A stretch of 64,000 bases of DNA, taken from contig CAVRXH010000006.1 of NCBI GenBank assembly GCA_963725175.1, forward strand, positions 1,860,001 to 1,924,000, given 5' to 3'. Both the position numbers and the translations under genes were made by a program. The stretch comes from DASUBV01 sp963725175 (GTDB taxonomy: Bacteria > Actinomycetota > Actinomycetes > Streptosporangiales > Streptosporangiaceae). Shown one piece after another: positions 20,168-29,460 of the stretch. Positions within the stretch are counted from its first letter, which is position 1. Each line of letters opens with the position of its first letter. The notes beneath the pieces are model-generated. The model was not told where the DNA came from. It saw only the letters and a list, made by a program, of their open reading frames with translations, and ran no database searches.

Positions 20168-21911
20168 TCAGGCGATGACGGCGCCGTTGTGTACCACGGG
20201 CACGATGTCCGAGGCGCCCAGGCGGATGGCGTCGGCGTCGGAGTCGGTGGTGGCGTCCTGCGAGGCGTACTCGGCCGCCACCCTGGCCTGGTAGTTCTCC
20301 AGCTCCCTGGCGACCTGCTCGGACTTCCAGCCCATCGGGCCTGCCATCAGGGTCACCGCCTCCTGCGCGGCCGACAGGCCGCGGTCCCAGGTCTCGATGG
20401 AGACGTGGGTGCGCCGGGTCAGCACGTCATCCAGGTGCCGCGCGCCCTCGTGCGTGACCGCGTAGACGACCTCGCCGCGCAGGTAGTCGTCGGCGCCGGC
20501 CAGCGGCGCGCCGAGCGACGGGTCGGCCTCGATCAGGGCCAGCACCTCGCCGGTCAGCGACCCGTAGCGGTGCAGCAGGTGCTCGATCCTGGCCACGTGC
20601 AGCCCGGACGACCTGGCCAGGCCGTACCGGGAGTTCCACAGCGCGGCGTAGCCGTCCGCACCGGCCAGCGGGATCACGTCGGTGCAGGAGGGGGCGACCC
20701 TGCCGTCAAGGCCGTGCGCGACGGCGTCCACCGCGTCCTTGGCCATGATCCGGTAGGTGGTGTACTTGCCGCCGGCGATCATGACCAGGCCGGGCACCGG
20801 GTGGGCCACGGTGTGCTCGCGTGACAGCTTGGAGCTGGACTCGGACTCGCCGGCCAGCAGCGGCCGCAGCCCGGCATACACGCCCTCCACGTCTTCCCTG
20901 GTCAGCGGGACGGCCAGGATCCGGTTGAGCTGGGCAAGCAGGTAGTCGATGTCGGTGCGGCTGGCCGCGGGGTGCGCCTTGGACAGCGACCAGTCGGTGT
21001 CGGTGGTGCCGATGATCCAGTGCCGTCCCCACGGGATCACGAACAGGACGCTGGCGGCGGTGCGCAGGATGATCCCGGTGCTGGAGTGGATCCTGTCCCT
21101 CGGCACGACCAGGTGGATGCCCTTGGCCGCGCGGACGTTGATGGTGCCCCGGCCGCCGACCATCTCCTGGATCTCGTCGGTCCACACGCCGGTGGCGTTG
21201 ACCACCTGCTGGGCACGGATCTCCAGCTCGCGGCCGGTCTCCAGGTCCACGGCCCGTACCCCGGTGACCCGCTCCCCCTCGCGCAGGAACCCGGTGACCT
21301 GGGTCCGCGAGGCGATGTGCGCGCCGTAGCTGGCGGCGGTGCGCATCAGCGTGGTCACGTACCTGGCGTCGTCCACCTGGGCATCCCAGTAGACGAGGGC
21401 GCCGGTCAGCGCGGACCGCTTGAGCGCGGGCGCGAGGCCGAGCGCGGCCCGGCGGGTGAGCTGGCGGTGCCCCGGCAGCCCCCTGGACATGCCCATGGAG
21501 GTGCCCAGCAGGTCATAGGCGGTGACGCCGGCGCCGACGTAGGCGCGCTCCCAGACGTGGTGGGTGAAGGGGAACAGGAACGACACCGGCCGCACCAGGT
21601 GCGGCGCGAGCCGCTGCAAGAGCAGCGACCGCTCGGTCAGCGCCTCCCTGACCAGCGCGACGTTGAGCTGCTCTAGGTACCGCAGCCCGCCGTGGATGAG
21701 CTTGCTTGACCGCGATGAGGTGCCCGAGCCGAAGTCCCTGGCCTCGACCAGGCCTGACCGACAGGCCCCTGGTCGCGGCGTCCAGCGCTACCCCGGCGCC
21801 GACCACGCCGCCGCCCACCACCAGGACCTGGTGTTCCGTCCCGGCCAGCGCGGCGAGCGCGGAATCCCGCTCGCTGGGGCCGAGCCTGCTGCTTGCCGTG
21901 TCCGCTCTCAC
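20168..21911 (-). pseudogene. glpD: Glycerol-3-phosphate dehydrogenase GlpD, single-base frameshift
   Basis: An FAD-dependent glycerol-3-phosphate dehydrogenase that feeds electrons to quinone. The first 55 codons give the dinucleotide-binding start (VLVVGGGVVGAGVALDAATR, then GLSV). One extra base near 21755 then shifts the frame. The second frame resumes with GLVEARDFGSGTSSRSSKLI and continues through LRYLEQLNVALVREAL, GAKGIHLVVPRDRI-type and WGRHWIIGTTDTDW blocks to the C-terminal helical domain. Removing the base gives about 580 residues, the normal length. Nine bases separate it from guaB3 upstream, so they are likely co-transcribed. Confidence 0.88.
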
Positions 21912-21920
21912 GTATGAACG

Positions 21921-23046
21921 CTACCGCCGGGACCCGCTGGGGGTCACCACCACCTCGACCCGCTGGAACTCCTTGAGGTCGGAATAGCCCGAGGTCGCCA
22001 TCGTCCGGCGCAGCGCGCCCATCAGGTTCATCGACCCGTCGGGCAGGGTGGACGGGCCGTGCAGGATCTGGTCGATGGTGCCGATGGTGCCGACCCGCAC
22101 CCGCGCGCCGCGCGGCAGGTCGGGGTGATGCGCCTCGCTGCCCCAGTGGTAGCCATGGCCCGGCGCCTCGGCTGCCCTGGCGAACGGCGACCCGACCATC
22201 ACGGCGTCCGCGCCGAGGGCCAGCGCCTTGGCGATGTCGCCGCTGCGGGTCATCCCGCCGTCCGCGATGACGTGCACGTACCGGCCGCCGGACTCGTCCA
22301 GGTACTCGCGCCTGGCGGCGGCCACGTCGGCCACCGCGGTGGCCATCGGGCACGGCCACGCCGAGCACGGCGGCGGTGGTGTGCCCGGAGCCGCCGCCGA
22401 ACCCGACCAGCACGCCGGCCGCGCCGGTGCGCATCAGGTGCAGCGCGGCGGTGTAGGTGGCACAGCCGCCCACGATCACCGGAACGTCAAGCTCGTAGAT
22501 GAACTGCTTGAGGTTGAGCGGCTCGGCCTGGCCCGAGACGTGCTCGGCCGAGACGGTGGTGCCCCGGATCACGAAGATGTCCGCGCCCGCGTCCAGCACG
22601 GCCTTGTAGAACCGGACGGTCCGCTGCGGCGAGAGCCTGGCCGCTGTGGTGACGCCGGCCGCCTTGATCTCCTCGATCCGCTGGCCGATCAGGTCCTCCT
22701 TGATCGGCTCGGCGTAGATCTCCTGAAGCCGGCTGGTCGCCGCCTCGTCGTCCAGCTCGGCGGCCTCGGCCAGCAGCGACTCGGGGTCGGCGTACCGGGT
22801 CCACAGGCCTTCCAGGTCCAGCACGGCCAGCCCGCCGAGCCCGCCGACCTGGATGGCGGTGGCCGGCGACACGACGCTGTCCATCGGCGCGACGACCAGC
22901 GGCAGCTCGAACCGGTAGGCGTCGATCTGCCAGGCAATCGACACCTCCTCCGGGTGCCGGGTGCGGCGGGAGGGCACGATGCCGATCTCATCGAGCGCGT
23001 ACGCCCGGCGGCCGCTCTTGCCTCGCCCGATTTCCACCTGGGTCAC
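21921..23046 (-). pseudogene. guaB3: GuaB3-type IMP dehydrogenase-related protein, single-base frameshift
   Basis: Matches actinobacterial GuaB3 (Rv3410c type), an IMP dehydrogenase-like TIM barrel. It begins VEIGRGKSGRRAYALDEIGI and contains SRRTRHPEEVSIAWQIDAY, LNLKQFIYELDVPVIVGG and LMRTGAAGVLVGFGGG. Just after VLGVAVP an extra base (near 22347) shifts the frame. The second frame resumes MATAVADVAAARREYLDESG and runs through YVHVIADGGMTRSGDIAKA to SGYSDLKEFQRVEV. The repaired length is 374 residues, the family norm. It lies 46 bases downstream of guaB, as in other actinobacteria. The family lacks the CBS pair; its activity is debated. Confidence 0.9.
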
Positions 23047-23092
23047 GGTGACTGCCCCTCCTGCTCTGGCCCGTCAGGCTGCTTGCGGCCCG

Positions 23093-24583
23093 TCAGGCCC
23101 GGCGGCCGACGTAGTTCGGTGCCTCGGTGACCATCTGCACGTCATGCGGGTGGCTCTCGGCCAGCCCGGCCGAGGTGATCTGGACGAACCTGGCCTCCTG
23201 AAGCTGGCCGATGGTCCGCGCGCCGCAGTAGCCCATCGCCGCGCGCAGCCCGCCGGTGAGCTGGTAGGCCACGGCGGCCAGCTGGCCCCGGTAGGGCACC
23301 TGGGCCTCGACGCCCTCGGGCACCAGCTTGTCCTCGCGCAGCACGTCGTCCTGGAAGTACCGGTCCTTGGAGTAGGACTTGCCGCGCTCGGGGTTGCGCA
23401 TGGCGGCCAGCGAGCCCATGCCGCGGAACAGCTTGAACTGCTTGCCGTTGATGAAGACCATCTCGCCGGGGCCTTCCTCGCAGCCGGCCAGCAGGTTGCC
23501 GAGCATGACCGCGTCCGCGCCAGCCGCGATGGCCTTGGCGATGTCCCCGGAGTACTGAACGCCGCCGTCGCCGATCACCGGCACGCCGGCCGGCCTGGCC
23601 GCCAGCGACGCCTCGTAGATGGCCGTCACCTGCGGCACGCCCACGCCGGCGACCACCCTGGTGGTGCAGATGGCACCGGGGCCGACGCCGACCTTGACGG
23701 CGTCCGCGCCCGCGTCGACCATCGCCTGGGCACCTGCCCTGGTGGCCACGTTGCCGCCGATCACGTCGACCTGGGCGTTGGCCTTGAGCTGGGCGACCAT
23801 CTCCAGGACGGCCTGGGCGTGGCCGTGCGCGGTGTCCACCACCAGGAAGTCCACCCCGGCCTCGAGCAGCGCCTGGGCGCGCACCTTGGCGTCCTCGCCG
23901 ACGCCCACGCCGGCGCCGACGATCAGCCGGCCCGCGTCGTCCTTGGTGGCGTTCGGGAACTTCTCGCTCTTGGCGAAGTCCTTGACGGTGATCAGCCCGC
24001 TCAGCCGGCCCGCGGCGTCCACCAGCGGCAGCTTCTCGACCTTGTTGCGGCCGAGCAGGGCGAGCGCCTCAGCGCGGGGCACCCCGACCGGCGCGGTGAC
24101 CAGCGGCATCGCGGTCATCACCTCGCTGACCCGGCGGCCGTGGTCGGTCTCGAACCGGATGTCCCGGTTCGTCACGATGCCGAGCAGGGTGCCGTCGGCG
24201 CTGGTCACCGGCACCCCGGAGATCCGGTACCTGGCGCACAGCTCCTCGACGTCGGCCACGGTGGCGTCCGGCCGGCAGGTCACCGGGTTGGTGATCATCC
24301 CGGCCTCGGACCGCTTGACCATGTCGACCTGCTGGGCCTGCTCGTCCACGGACATGTTCCGGTGCAGCACGCCGACCCCGCCCTGGCGGGCCATGGCGAT
24401 GGCCATCCGGGACTCGGTCACGGTGTCCATGGCCGAGGAGACCAGCGGGATGCGCAGCGTGATCCGCCGGCTCAGCCGGGCGGTGGTATCGGCCTCGGAC
24501 GGCACGATGGTGGAGTGCGCCGGCAGCAGCAGCACGTCGTCGTAGGTGAAGCCGGGCGGGCTGAACTTCGCGTCGTCGCTCAT
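23093..24583 (-). CDS. guaB: IMP dehydrogenase
   Basis: A 496-residue IMP dehydrogenase, the committed step of GMP synthesis (IMP to XMP with NAD). The barrel starts FTYDDVLLLPAHSTIVPSEA. Two CBS domains fill about residues 95-205. The catalytic Cys306 sits in VGPGAICTTRVVAGVGVPQ, and the flap region has GSLAAMRNPERGKSYSKDRY. All functional motifs are intact. The ATG start gives the standard N-terminus. It is followed by guaB3 and preceded by an ShbA-like sigma factor gene, matching the order in mycobacteria and Streptomyces. Confidence 0.97.
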   Translation of the reverse strand: MSDDAKFSPPGFTYDDVLLLPAHSTIVPSEADTTARLSRRITLRIPLVSSAMDTVTESRMAIAMARQGGVGVLHRNMSVDEQAQQVDMVKRSEAGMITNPVTCRPDATVADVEELCARYRISGVPVTSADGTLLGIVTNRDIRFETDHGRRVSEVMTAMPLVTAPVGVPRAEALALLGRNKVEKLPLVDAAGRLSGLITVKDFAKSEKFPNATKDDAGRLIVGAGVGVGEDAKVRAQALLEAGVDFLVVDTAHGHAQAVLEMVAQLKANAQVDVIGGNVATRAGAQAMVDAGADAVKVGVGPGAICTTRVVAGVGVPQVTAIYEASLAARPAGVPVIGDGGVQYSGDIAKAIAAGADAVMLGNLLAGCEEGPGEMVFINGKQFKLFRGMGSLAAMRNPERGKSYSKDRYFQDDVLREDKLVPEGVEAQVPYRGQLAAVAYQLTGGLRAAMGYCGARTIGQLQEARFVQITSAGLAESHPHDVQMVTEAPNYVGRRA

Positions 24584-24644
24584 GTCACATTCCTGTGGCC
24601 GTGATCTGGGATCTCTTCATCCTAGTGAGGCCGGGCGCGCGAGC

Positions 24645-24693
24645 GGGCCTGGCCGGCTCCCTGCCACGGGGGAACAGGGAGCCGGCCAGGCCC
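24645..24693 (-). terminator. Strong hairpin terminator between the sigma factor gene and guaB
   Basis: A perfect 19-base stem: GGGCCTGGCCGGCTCCCTG (24645-24663) pairs with 24675-24693 around an 11-base loop. It lies about 45 bases past the stop of the sigma factor gene and 60 bases before guaB. It should separate the two transcripts. Confidence 0.8.
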
Positions 24694-24736
24694 AGGGGGC
24701 CGGGTGTCCCGACGGGGAGGGACCCCGGCTCGGGGA

Positions 24737-25321
24737 TCAGGCGAAGGATTCTTCCCGCGCGATGACTCGCAGCCTGGCGATCGCGCGATGCTGGGCGACC
24801 CGGACCGCGCCCGCCGACATGCCCAGCTCGTTGCCGGTCTCCTGGGCGGTGAAGCCGGCCAGCACCCGGAGCACCAGGAGCTGGCGCTGCTGGACCGGCA
24901 GCCGGGCGAGCAGCCCGCGGACTCGCTCGGCCTCCAGGTAGGCGACGGCGGTCTCCTCGGGCCCAGGCCGGTCGTCGGCCTCCTCGGGCAGTTCCTCGGT
25001 GGGGATGGCCAGGCCGGCCGCGCCGCGGATGGCGTCGGCCACCTTGTGCGCGGCGATCCCGAACACGAATGACGCGAATGGGCGGCCCATGTCGCGATAA
25101 CGCGGAAGGGCGGAAACGAGCGCGATGCACACTTCCTGCGCGACGTCATCGGCAGCCTGATATTGGCCGGAAATTCGGCCAAGGCGGGCTCGGCAGTAGC
25201 GCAGGACCATCGGGCGGACCTGCATCAGGAGCGAGTCGATAGCACCCGGCTGGCCGCCGGCCGCGCGTGCGCTCAGCTCCCGGATACTGGCGTTGCTAGC
25301 CCTATCTAGCTGCGGATTCAC
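24737..25321 (-). CDS. RNA polymerase sigma factor, ShbA-like (ECF-type)
   Basis: A 194-residue sigma-70-family protein with region 2 (VLRYCRARLGRISG... AADDVAQEVCIALVSAL, residues about 38-70, then RPFASFVFGIAAHKVADAIR) and region 4 (LPVQQRQLLVLRVLAGFTAQ and MSAGAVRVAQHRAIARLR). In Streptomyces the homologue beside guaB is ShbA, which drives the principal sigma factor gene hrdB; in mycobacteria SigD occupies a similar place. The start is GTG at 25321 with GGGGGAGG just upstream. The region before it is unusually AT-rich. Which of the two roles applies cannot be decided from sequence. Confidence 0.88.
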   Translation of the reverse strand: MNPQLDRASNASIRELSARAAGGQPGAIDSLLMQVRPMVLRYCRARLGRISGQYQAADDVAQEVCIALVSALPRYRDMGRPFASFVFGIAAHKVADAIRGAAGLAIPTEELPEEADDRPGPEETAVAYLEAERVRGLLARLPVQQRQLLVLRVLAGFTAQETGNELGMSAGAVRVAQHRAIARLRVIAREESFA

Positions 25322-25609
25322 GAGCCTCCCCCTCGAAGAGATGCTGCGGCTGACTCAGCAGGTCCTGACTGGGTCATGCCCCAGCGCGAGGGTCATGCCA
25401 ACCTTCGGGAAGGCAACAGAATGGTTACGGAAAAAAGACGTCCGTTTTGCCTCGCCATTAATTACTGAGCGTCATTAGGTGATTACTCTCAGTATTCAAT
25501 GGGCTTATTCAGAGTCGAGAGAAAAGGCATCGATCCCGGCATTATATTCGGCGGCGGCGTTTCGGTGCGGACGGCACGGAGGGTACGGATTTCACGGTAC
25601 CCCGAGCAA
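25322..25609 (-). promoter_or_regulatory. AT-rich promoter region of the sigma factor gene
   Basis: Bases about 25420-25510 are far poorer in GC than anything else in the window and include ATTAATTACTGAG and a GGAAAAAAGACG tract. On the minus strand this lies 100-190 bases before the sigma factor start. No coding frame is present. A regulated promoter with a long leader is the simplest reading; individual boxes could not be fixed. Confidence 0.5.
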
Positions 25610-25646
25610 GCATGAGGCCCCAGCGCACCGCGCTGGGGCCTCATGC
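25610..25646 (-). terminator. groEL1 terminator hairpin
   Basis: GCATGAGGCCCCAGCGC (25610-25626) pairs perfectly over 17 bases with 25630-25646 around a three-base loop. It starts about 15 bases past the groEL1 stop codon. It may act from both sides, since it also faces the sigma factor promoter region. Confidence 0.85.
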
Positions 25647-25660
25647 TCATGGGTTGCCTA

Positions 25661-27276
25661 TCAGTGAGCGTGACCGTGACCGTGACCAGCGGCCTCGGCC
25701 GCCTCGGGCTCGGGCTTCTCGGTGACGAGCACCTCGGTGGTGAGCAGCATGCCGGCGATCGAGGCGGCGTTCTGCACCGCGGACCGGGTGACCTTGACCG
25801 GGTCAATGACGCCCTGGGCTATCAGGTCGCCGTACTCGCCGGTCGCGGCGTTGTAGCCGTGGCCGGCGGGCAGGTCGGCGATGGCCGCGACGACGACGCC
25901 GCCCTCGGCGCCGGCGTTCTCCGCGATCCACCTGGCCGGAGCGGTCAGCGAGGCCCTGACGACGGCGACGCCAGTGGCCTCGTCGCCGGTCAGGCCGAGG
26001 TCATCGAGGACAGCCGCGGCGTGCACGAGCGCACTGCCGCCGCCGGCGATGATGCCTTCCTCGATGGCCGCCCTGGTCGCCGAGATGGCGTCCTCCAGCC
26101 GGTGCTTCTTCTCCTTGAGCTCGACCTCGGTCGCGGCGCCGGCCCGCAGCACGGCAACGCCGCCTGCCAGCTTGGCGACCCGCTCCTGGAGCTTCTCGCG
26201 GTCCCAGTCGGAGTCGGTGCCGTCGATCTCGGTGCGGAGCTGACGGATCCGGTCGGCCACCTCGGTGGCGTCCCCGGCCCCGTCCACGATGGTGGTGGTG
26301 TCCTTGGTCACCACCACCCGGCGGGCCTGGCCGAGCACCTCAAGGCCGACCGAGTCGAGCTTGAGGCCGACTTCCTCGCTGACGACCTGGCCGCCGGTGA
26401 GCGCGGCCATGTCGGCCAGCATCGCCTTCCGGCGGTCGCCGAAGCCCGGCGCCTTGACGGCGACGGTGTTGAGCAGCCCGCGGATCTTGTTGACCACCAG
26501 GGTGGACAGCGCCTCGCCGTCCACGTCCTCGGCGATGATCACGAGCGGCTTCTTGGACTGCGCGATCTGCTCAAGCAGCGGCAGGAACTCGGCCATCGCC
26601 GAGATCTTGCCGGAGGTCAGCAGGATGTAGGCGTCCTCGAAGACGGTCTCCATCCGCTCGGAGTCGGTGACGAAGTACGCCGAGATGTAGCCCTTGTCGA
26701 ACTGCATGCCCTCGGTGAACTCGAGCTCCAGGCCCATGGTCGGCGATTCCTCGACGGTGATGACGCCGTCCTTGCCGACCTTGTCGAACGCCTCGGCGAT
26801 CAGCGTGCCGATCTTGGCGTCCTGCGCGGAGACGGTCGCCACGTTGGCGATCTCGCTCTGCTCCTCGACCTCGCGGGCCGACTTGAGCAGCCGCTCGGCC
26901 ACCGCGGCGGCCGCGGTGTCGACGCCCCGCTTGAGGGCCATCGGGTTGGCGCCGGCCGCGACGCTGCGCAGGCCCTCGTGCACCATGGCCTGGGCAAGCA
27001 CGGTCGCCGTGGTGGTGCCGTCACCGGCCACGTCGTTGGTCTTGGTGGCGACCTCCCGGGCGAGCTGCGCGCCCAGGTTCTCCTGGGGGTCCTCCAGGTC
27101 CACCTCACGCGCGACGGTCACGCCGTCGTTGGTGATGGTGGGGGCACCCCACTTCTTGTCGATGACGACGTTGCGGCCCTTGGGCCCAGCGTCACTTTGA
27201 CGGCGTCCGCGAGGCGGTTGACGCCACGCTCGAGCGCGCGCCGTGCGTCCTCGTTGAACTCCAAGCTCTTGGCCAT
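25661..27276 (-). pseudogene. groEL1: Chaperonin GroEL1 with His-rich tail, single-base frameshift
   Basis: A 60-kDa chaperonin that folds proteins with GroES. The first 32 codons (MAKSLEFNEDARRALERGVN... VKVTLGP, ATG at 27276) are in one frame. One base is missing near 27185, in a GGGCCC run, and the rest is in the next frame from KGRNVVIDKKWGAPTITNDG. ATP-binding blocks such as DGTTTATVLAQ are intact downstream. Repaired length is 538 residues. The tail ends GHGHGHAH, marking it as the histidine-tailed GroEL1 of actinobacteria, next to groES as expected. Most actinobacteria carry a second groEL. A missing base in such a gene points to an assembly error. Confidence 0.92.
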
Positions 27277-27415
27277 TAAGCACCTCAGCCTTGTCGCATG
27301 TATGTCGATACCGCAGTGAGCCGGCGGCCCTGCGGCCATTCGGCCGTTCTGCCGCTAGCGCACGCGTGCCCGGCACGGGAAACCCCGGGCCGGGCACCGC
27401 GCACGTTCCGCTTAA

Positions 27416-27727
27416 TTACTTCTCGATGATGGCGAGCACGTCGCGGGCGGAGAGCACCAGGTACTCCTCGCCGTGGTACTTCACCTCGGTGCCGCCGTAC
27501 TTGCTGTACAGGACAACGTCACCGACCTTCACGTCCATCGGAACACGCTTGGCGCCCGCGTCGTCGAAGCGGCCAGGTCCAACGGACAGGACCTCGCCCT
27601 CCTGCGGCTTCTCCTTGGCAGTGTCCGGGATCACCAGGCCGGACGCCGTGGTCTGCTCAGCCTCGAGCGGGCGCACGACGATCCGGTCTTCGAGCGGCTT
27701 GAGAACAACCTTGGTGGCGGTCGTCAC
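27416..27727 (-). CDS. groES: Co-chaperonin GroES
   Basis: A 103-residue GroES: KVVLKPLEDRIVVRPLEAEQ, the mobile loop TTASGLVIPDTAKEKPQEG, GKVLSVGPG-like segment EVLSVGPGRF and the closing KYGGTEVKYHGEEYLVLSA. It caps the GroEL ring. The GTG at 27727 has GGAGG seven bases upstream; the open frame reaches 34 codons further but lacks family residues there. It lies 139 bases ahead of groEL1 and about 96 bases behind a CIRCE element, so both genes should be HrcA-controlled. Confidence 0.96.
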   Translation of the reverse strand: MTTATKVVLKPLEDRIVVRPLEAEQTTASGLVIPDTAKEKPQEGEVLSVGPGRFDDAGAKRVPMDVKVGDVVLYSKYGGTEVKYHGEEYLVLSARDVLAIIEK

Positions 27728-27822
27728 GATCTGACCTCCCCCTCCGGAAAGGGTTAGCTGAATACTGAATCGGGGCAACCATGTCAGCCTGTCGTCGCGG
27801 GTGCCAGACCAACGTTGTCGCG

Positions 27823-27849
27823 TTAGCACTCTACCTTAGTGAGTGCCAG
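27823..27849 (-). promoter_or_regulatory. CIRCE element (HrcA operator) upstream of groES-groEL1
   Basis: TTAGCACTC, nine bases, GAGTGCCAG. The known CIRCE consensus is TTAGCACTC-N9-GAGTGCTAA; the left arm is perfect and the right arm matches 7 of 9. On the minus strand it reads CTGGCACTC-N9-GAGTGCTAA. It lies just upstream of groES, the classical position for HrcA repression of the heat-shock operon. The hrcA gene is not in the window. Confidence 0.92.
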
Positions 27850-27922
27850 TCCCGCACTGTAATGCGCCCCCGGGCGCGCGTCAACACGGGCAGCTCAAGC
27901 ACGGGGTACGTCGGGCACAGGG

Positions 27923-28954
27923 TCAGGACGCCAGGACCGTGGTGACCGGCAGCCCGGAGTCGGCGGGGAAGTCCAGCGACGACGGCGCGGCGCCGCGCGC
28001 GTGCAGCTCGGCGCCGAGCGCCGCGACCATCGCCCCGTTATCCGTGCACAGCCCGGGCCTGGGCACCCGCAGCGAGATCCCCGCCGTCGCGCAGCGCTCG
28101 GCGGCCAGTGCCCGCAGCCGCGAGTTCGCCGCGACCCCGCCGCCGATCACCAGGTGATCGACCCCGTGCGCGCGGCAGGCATCGACGGCCTTGCGGGTCA
28201 GCACGTCGGCCACGGCCTCCTGGAACGAGGCGGCCACGTCGGCCACCGGCACCGGCTCGCCCGCCGCCTCCCGCGCCTCGACCCACCTGGCCACGGCGGT
28301 CTTCAGCCCGGAGAACGAGAAGTCGGCGGTGCCGTCCCGGTACTTGCTGCGCGGGAACGAGACGAGGCCTCCGTTCCCCTCGGCGGCCGCCCTGTCGATG
28401 TAAGGCCCGCCGGGGAACGGCAGCCCGAGCACCCTGGCCACCTTGTCGAACGCCTCGCCCGCCGCGTCGTCCACGGTCGCGCCGAGCGGCACCACCCCGG
28501 CGACCAGGTCGGGCACCAGCAGCAGCGAGGAATGCCCGCCCGACACCAGCAGCGCGATGGCCGGAGTCGGCAGCGGGCCGTGCTCAAGCTGGTCCACGGC
28601 GACATGCGCGGCCAGGTGGTTCACCCCGTACAGCGGCTTGCCCAGGGCCAGCGCGTAGGCCTTGGCGGCGCAGACGCCGACCAGCAGCGCCCCGGCCAGG
28701 CCCGGCCCCGCGGTGACCGCGATGGCGTCCACGTCGGCGAGCGTGACCCCCGCCGTGGCCAGCGCCCGGTCCACCGCGGGGACCATCGCCTCCAGGTGCG
28801 CGCGGCTGGCCACCTCGGGCACCACGCCGCCGAACCTGGCGTGCTCGGCGACGCTGGAGGCCACCGCGTCGGCCAGCAGCTCATGCCCGCGGACCAGGCC
28901 CGCGCCGGTCTCGTCGCAGGAGGTCTCGATGCCGAGTACCAGCGGCGCGGTCAC
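27923..28954 (-). CDS. tsaD: tRNA N6-threonylcarbamoyladenosine transferase TsaD
   Basis: A 343-residue member of the Kae1/TsaD family that transfers the threonylcarbamoyl group to A37 of ANN-decoding tRNAs, with TsaB and TsaE. It shows GIETSCDETGAGLV at the start, the metal-binding His113 and His117 in VNHLAAHV, the ATP-binding VSGGHSSLLLV and GATVDDAAGEAFDK blocks, and GGGVAANSRLR. The GTG start overlaps the rimI stop (GTGA), so the two are translationally coupled. tsaB, rimI and tsaD are adjacent here, and tsaE is upstream on the same strand. Confidence 0.97.
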   Translation of the reverse strand: MTAPLVLGIETSCDETGAGLVRGHELLADAVASSVAEHARFGGVVPEVASRAHLEAMVPAVDRALATAGVTLADVDAIAVTAGPGLAGALLVGVCAAKAYALALGKPLYGVNHLAAHVAVDQLEHGPLPTPAIALLVSGGHSSLLLVPDLVAGVVPLGATVDDAAGEAFDKVARVLGLPFPGGPYIDRAAAEGNGGLVSFPRSKYRDGTADFSFSGLKTAVARWVEAREAAGEPVPVADVAASFQEAVADVLTRKAVDACRAHGVDHLVIGGGVAANSRLRALAAERCATAGISLRVPRPGLCTDNGAMVAALGAELHARGAAPSSLDFPADSGLPVTTVLAS

Positions 28955-29460
28955 CGGGCACCCGCCGTCGCCGCGAGGTCCAGCCGCATCACCAGGGCAT
29001 CGGCCCCGGACGGCTGGTAGTAGCCGCGCCGGACGCCGATCTCCGCGAAGCCGCGCGAGCGGTAGAGCTGCTGCGCCCGCAGGTTATCCACGCGTACCTC
29101 CAGGAACACCTCGCGGCAGCCGCGCCGCCGGGCCTCGGCCAGCAGGGCGGCGAGCAGCGCCGCGCCGGTGCCCTGGCCCTGGCGGCTGCCGGTGACCGCG
29201 ATCGTGACGACATCGGCCTGGATGCCGGCGGCGAGCAGCCCGGCATAGCCGATCAGCGTGCCCGCCTGCTGCGCGACCAGGTAATGCCGGCTGACGGGCT
29301 GCTGCGCGAGCTCGCCCTCCAGCATCGGCCGGGACCAGGATTCCTCGCCGAACAGCTCCAGCTCAAGCGCGAGCACGGCGTCCAGGTCGGCGGGCGTCAT
29401 CACGCGCAGCGTGACCGGGCCCGCGGCGGCGGCGGGCCGCGCCTCCGGCCCGCCCGTCAC
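28951..29460 (-). CDS. rimI: Ribosomal-protein-alanine N-acetyltransferase RimI
   Basis: A 169-residue GNAT acetyltransferase. Residues 1-18 are a variable Ala-rich leader, then VTLRVMTPADLDAVLALELE and the acetyl-CoA loop VTGSRQGQGTGAALL near residue 95. FLEVRVDNLRAQQLYRSRGF matches RimI, which acetylates the N-terminus of ribosomal protein S18. The gene sits between tsaB and tsaD as in many actinobacteria. It overlaps both neighbours by four bases (GTGA at each end). The substrate is inferred from family and position. Confidence 0.9.
   Translation of the reverse strand: MTGGPEARPAAAAGPVTLRVMTPADLDAVLALELELFGEESWSRPMLEGELAQQPVSRHYLVAQQAGTLIGYAGLLAAGIQADVVTIAVTGSRQGQGTGAALLAALLAEARRRGCREVFLEVRVDNLRAQQLYRSRGFAEIGVRRGYYQPSGADALVMRLDLAATAGAR

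Noticed and set aside
20158..20172. TGACCTGTCAGGTCA palindrome at the glpD stop
   Set aside because: A six-base inverted repeat at a stop codon; too short to call an operator or terminator beside the better hairpin at 20085-20124.
25643..27319. 558-codon plus-strand open frame antisense to groEL1
   Set aside because: GC-rich coding DNA often leaves an open antisense frame. The product is His/Gly/Asp-rich without motifs, and groEL1 is certain on the other strand.
28001..29020. 339-codon plus-strand frame opposite tsaD
   Set aside because: Composition and lack of motifs mark it as a shadow of the intact tsaD gene.
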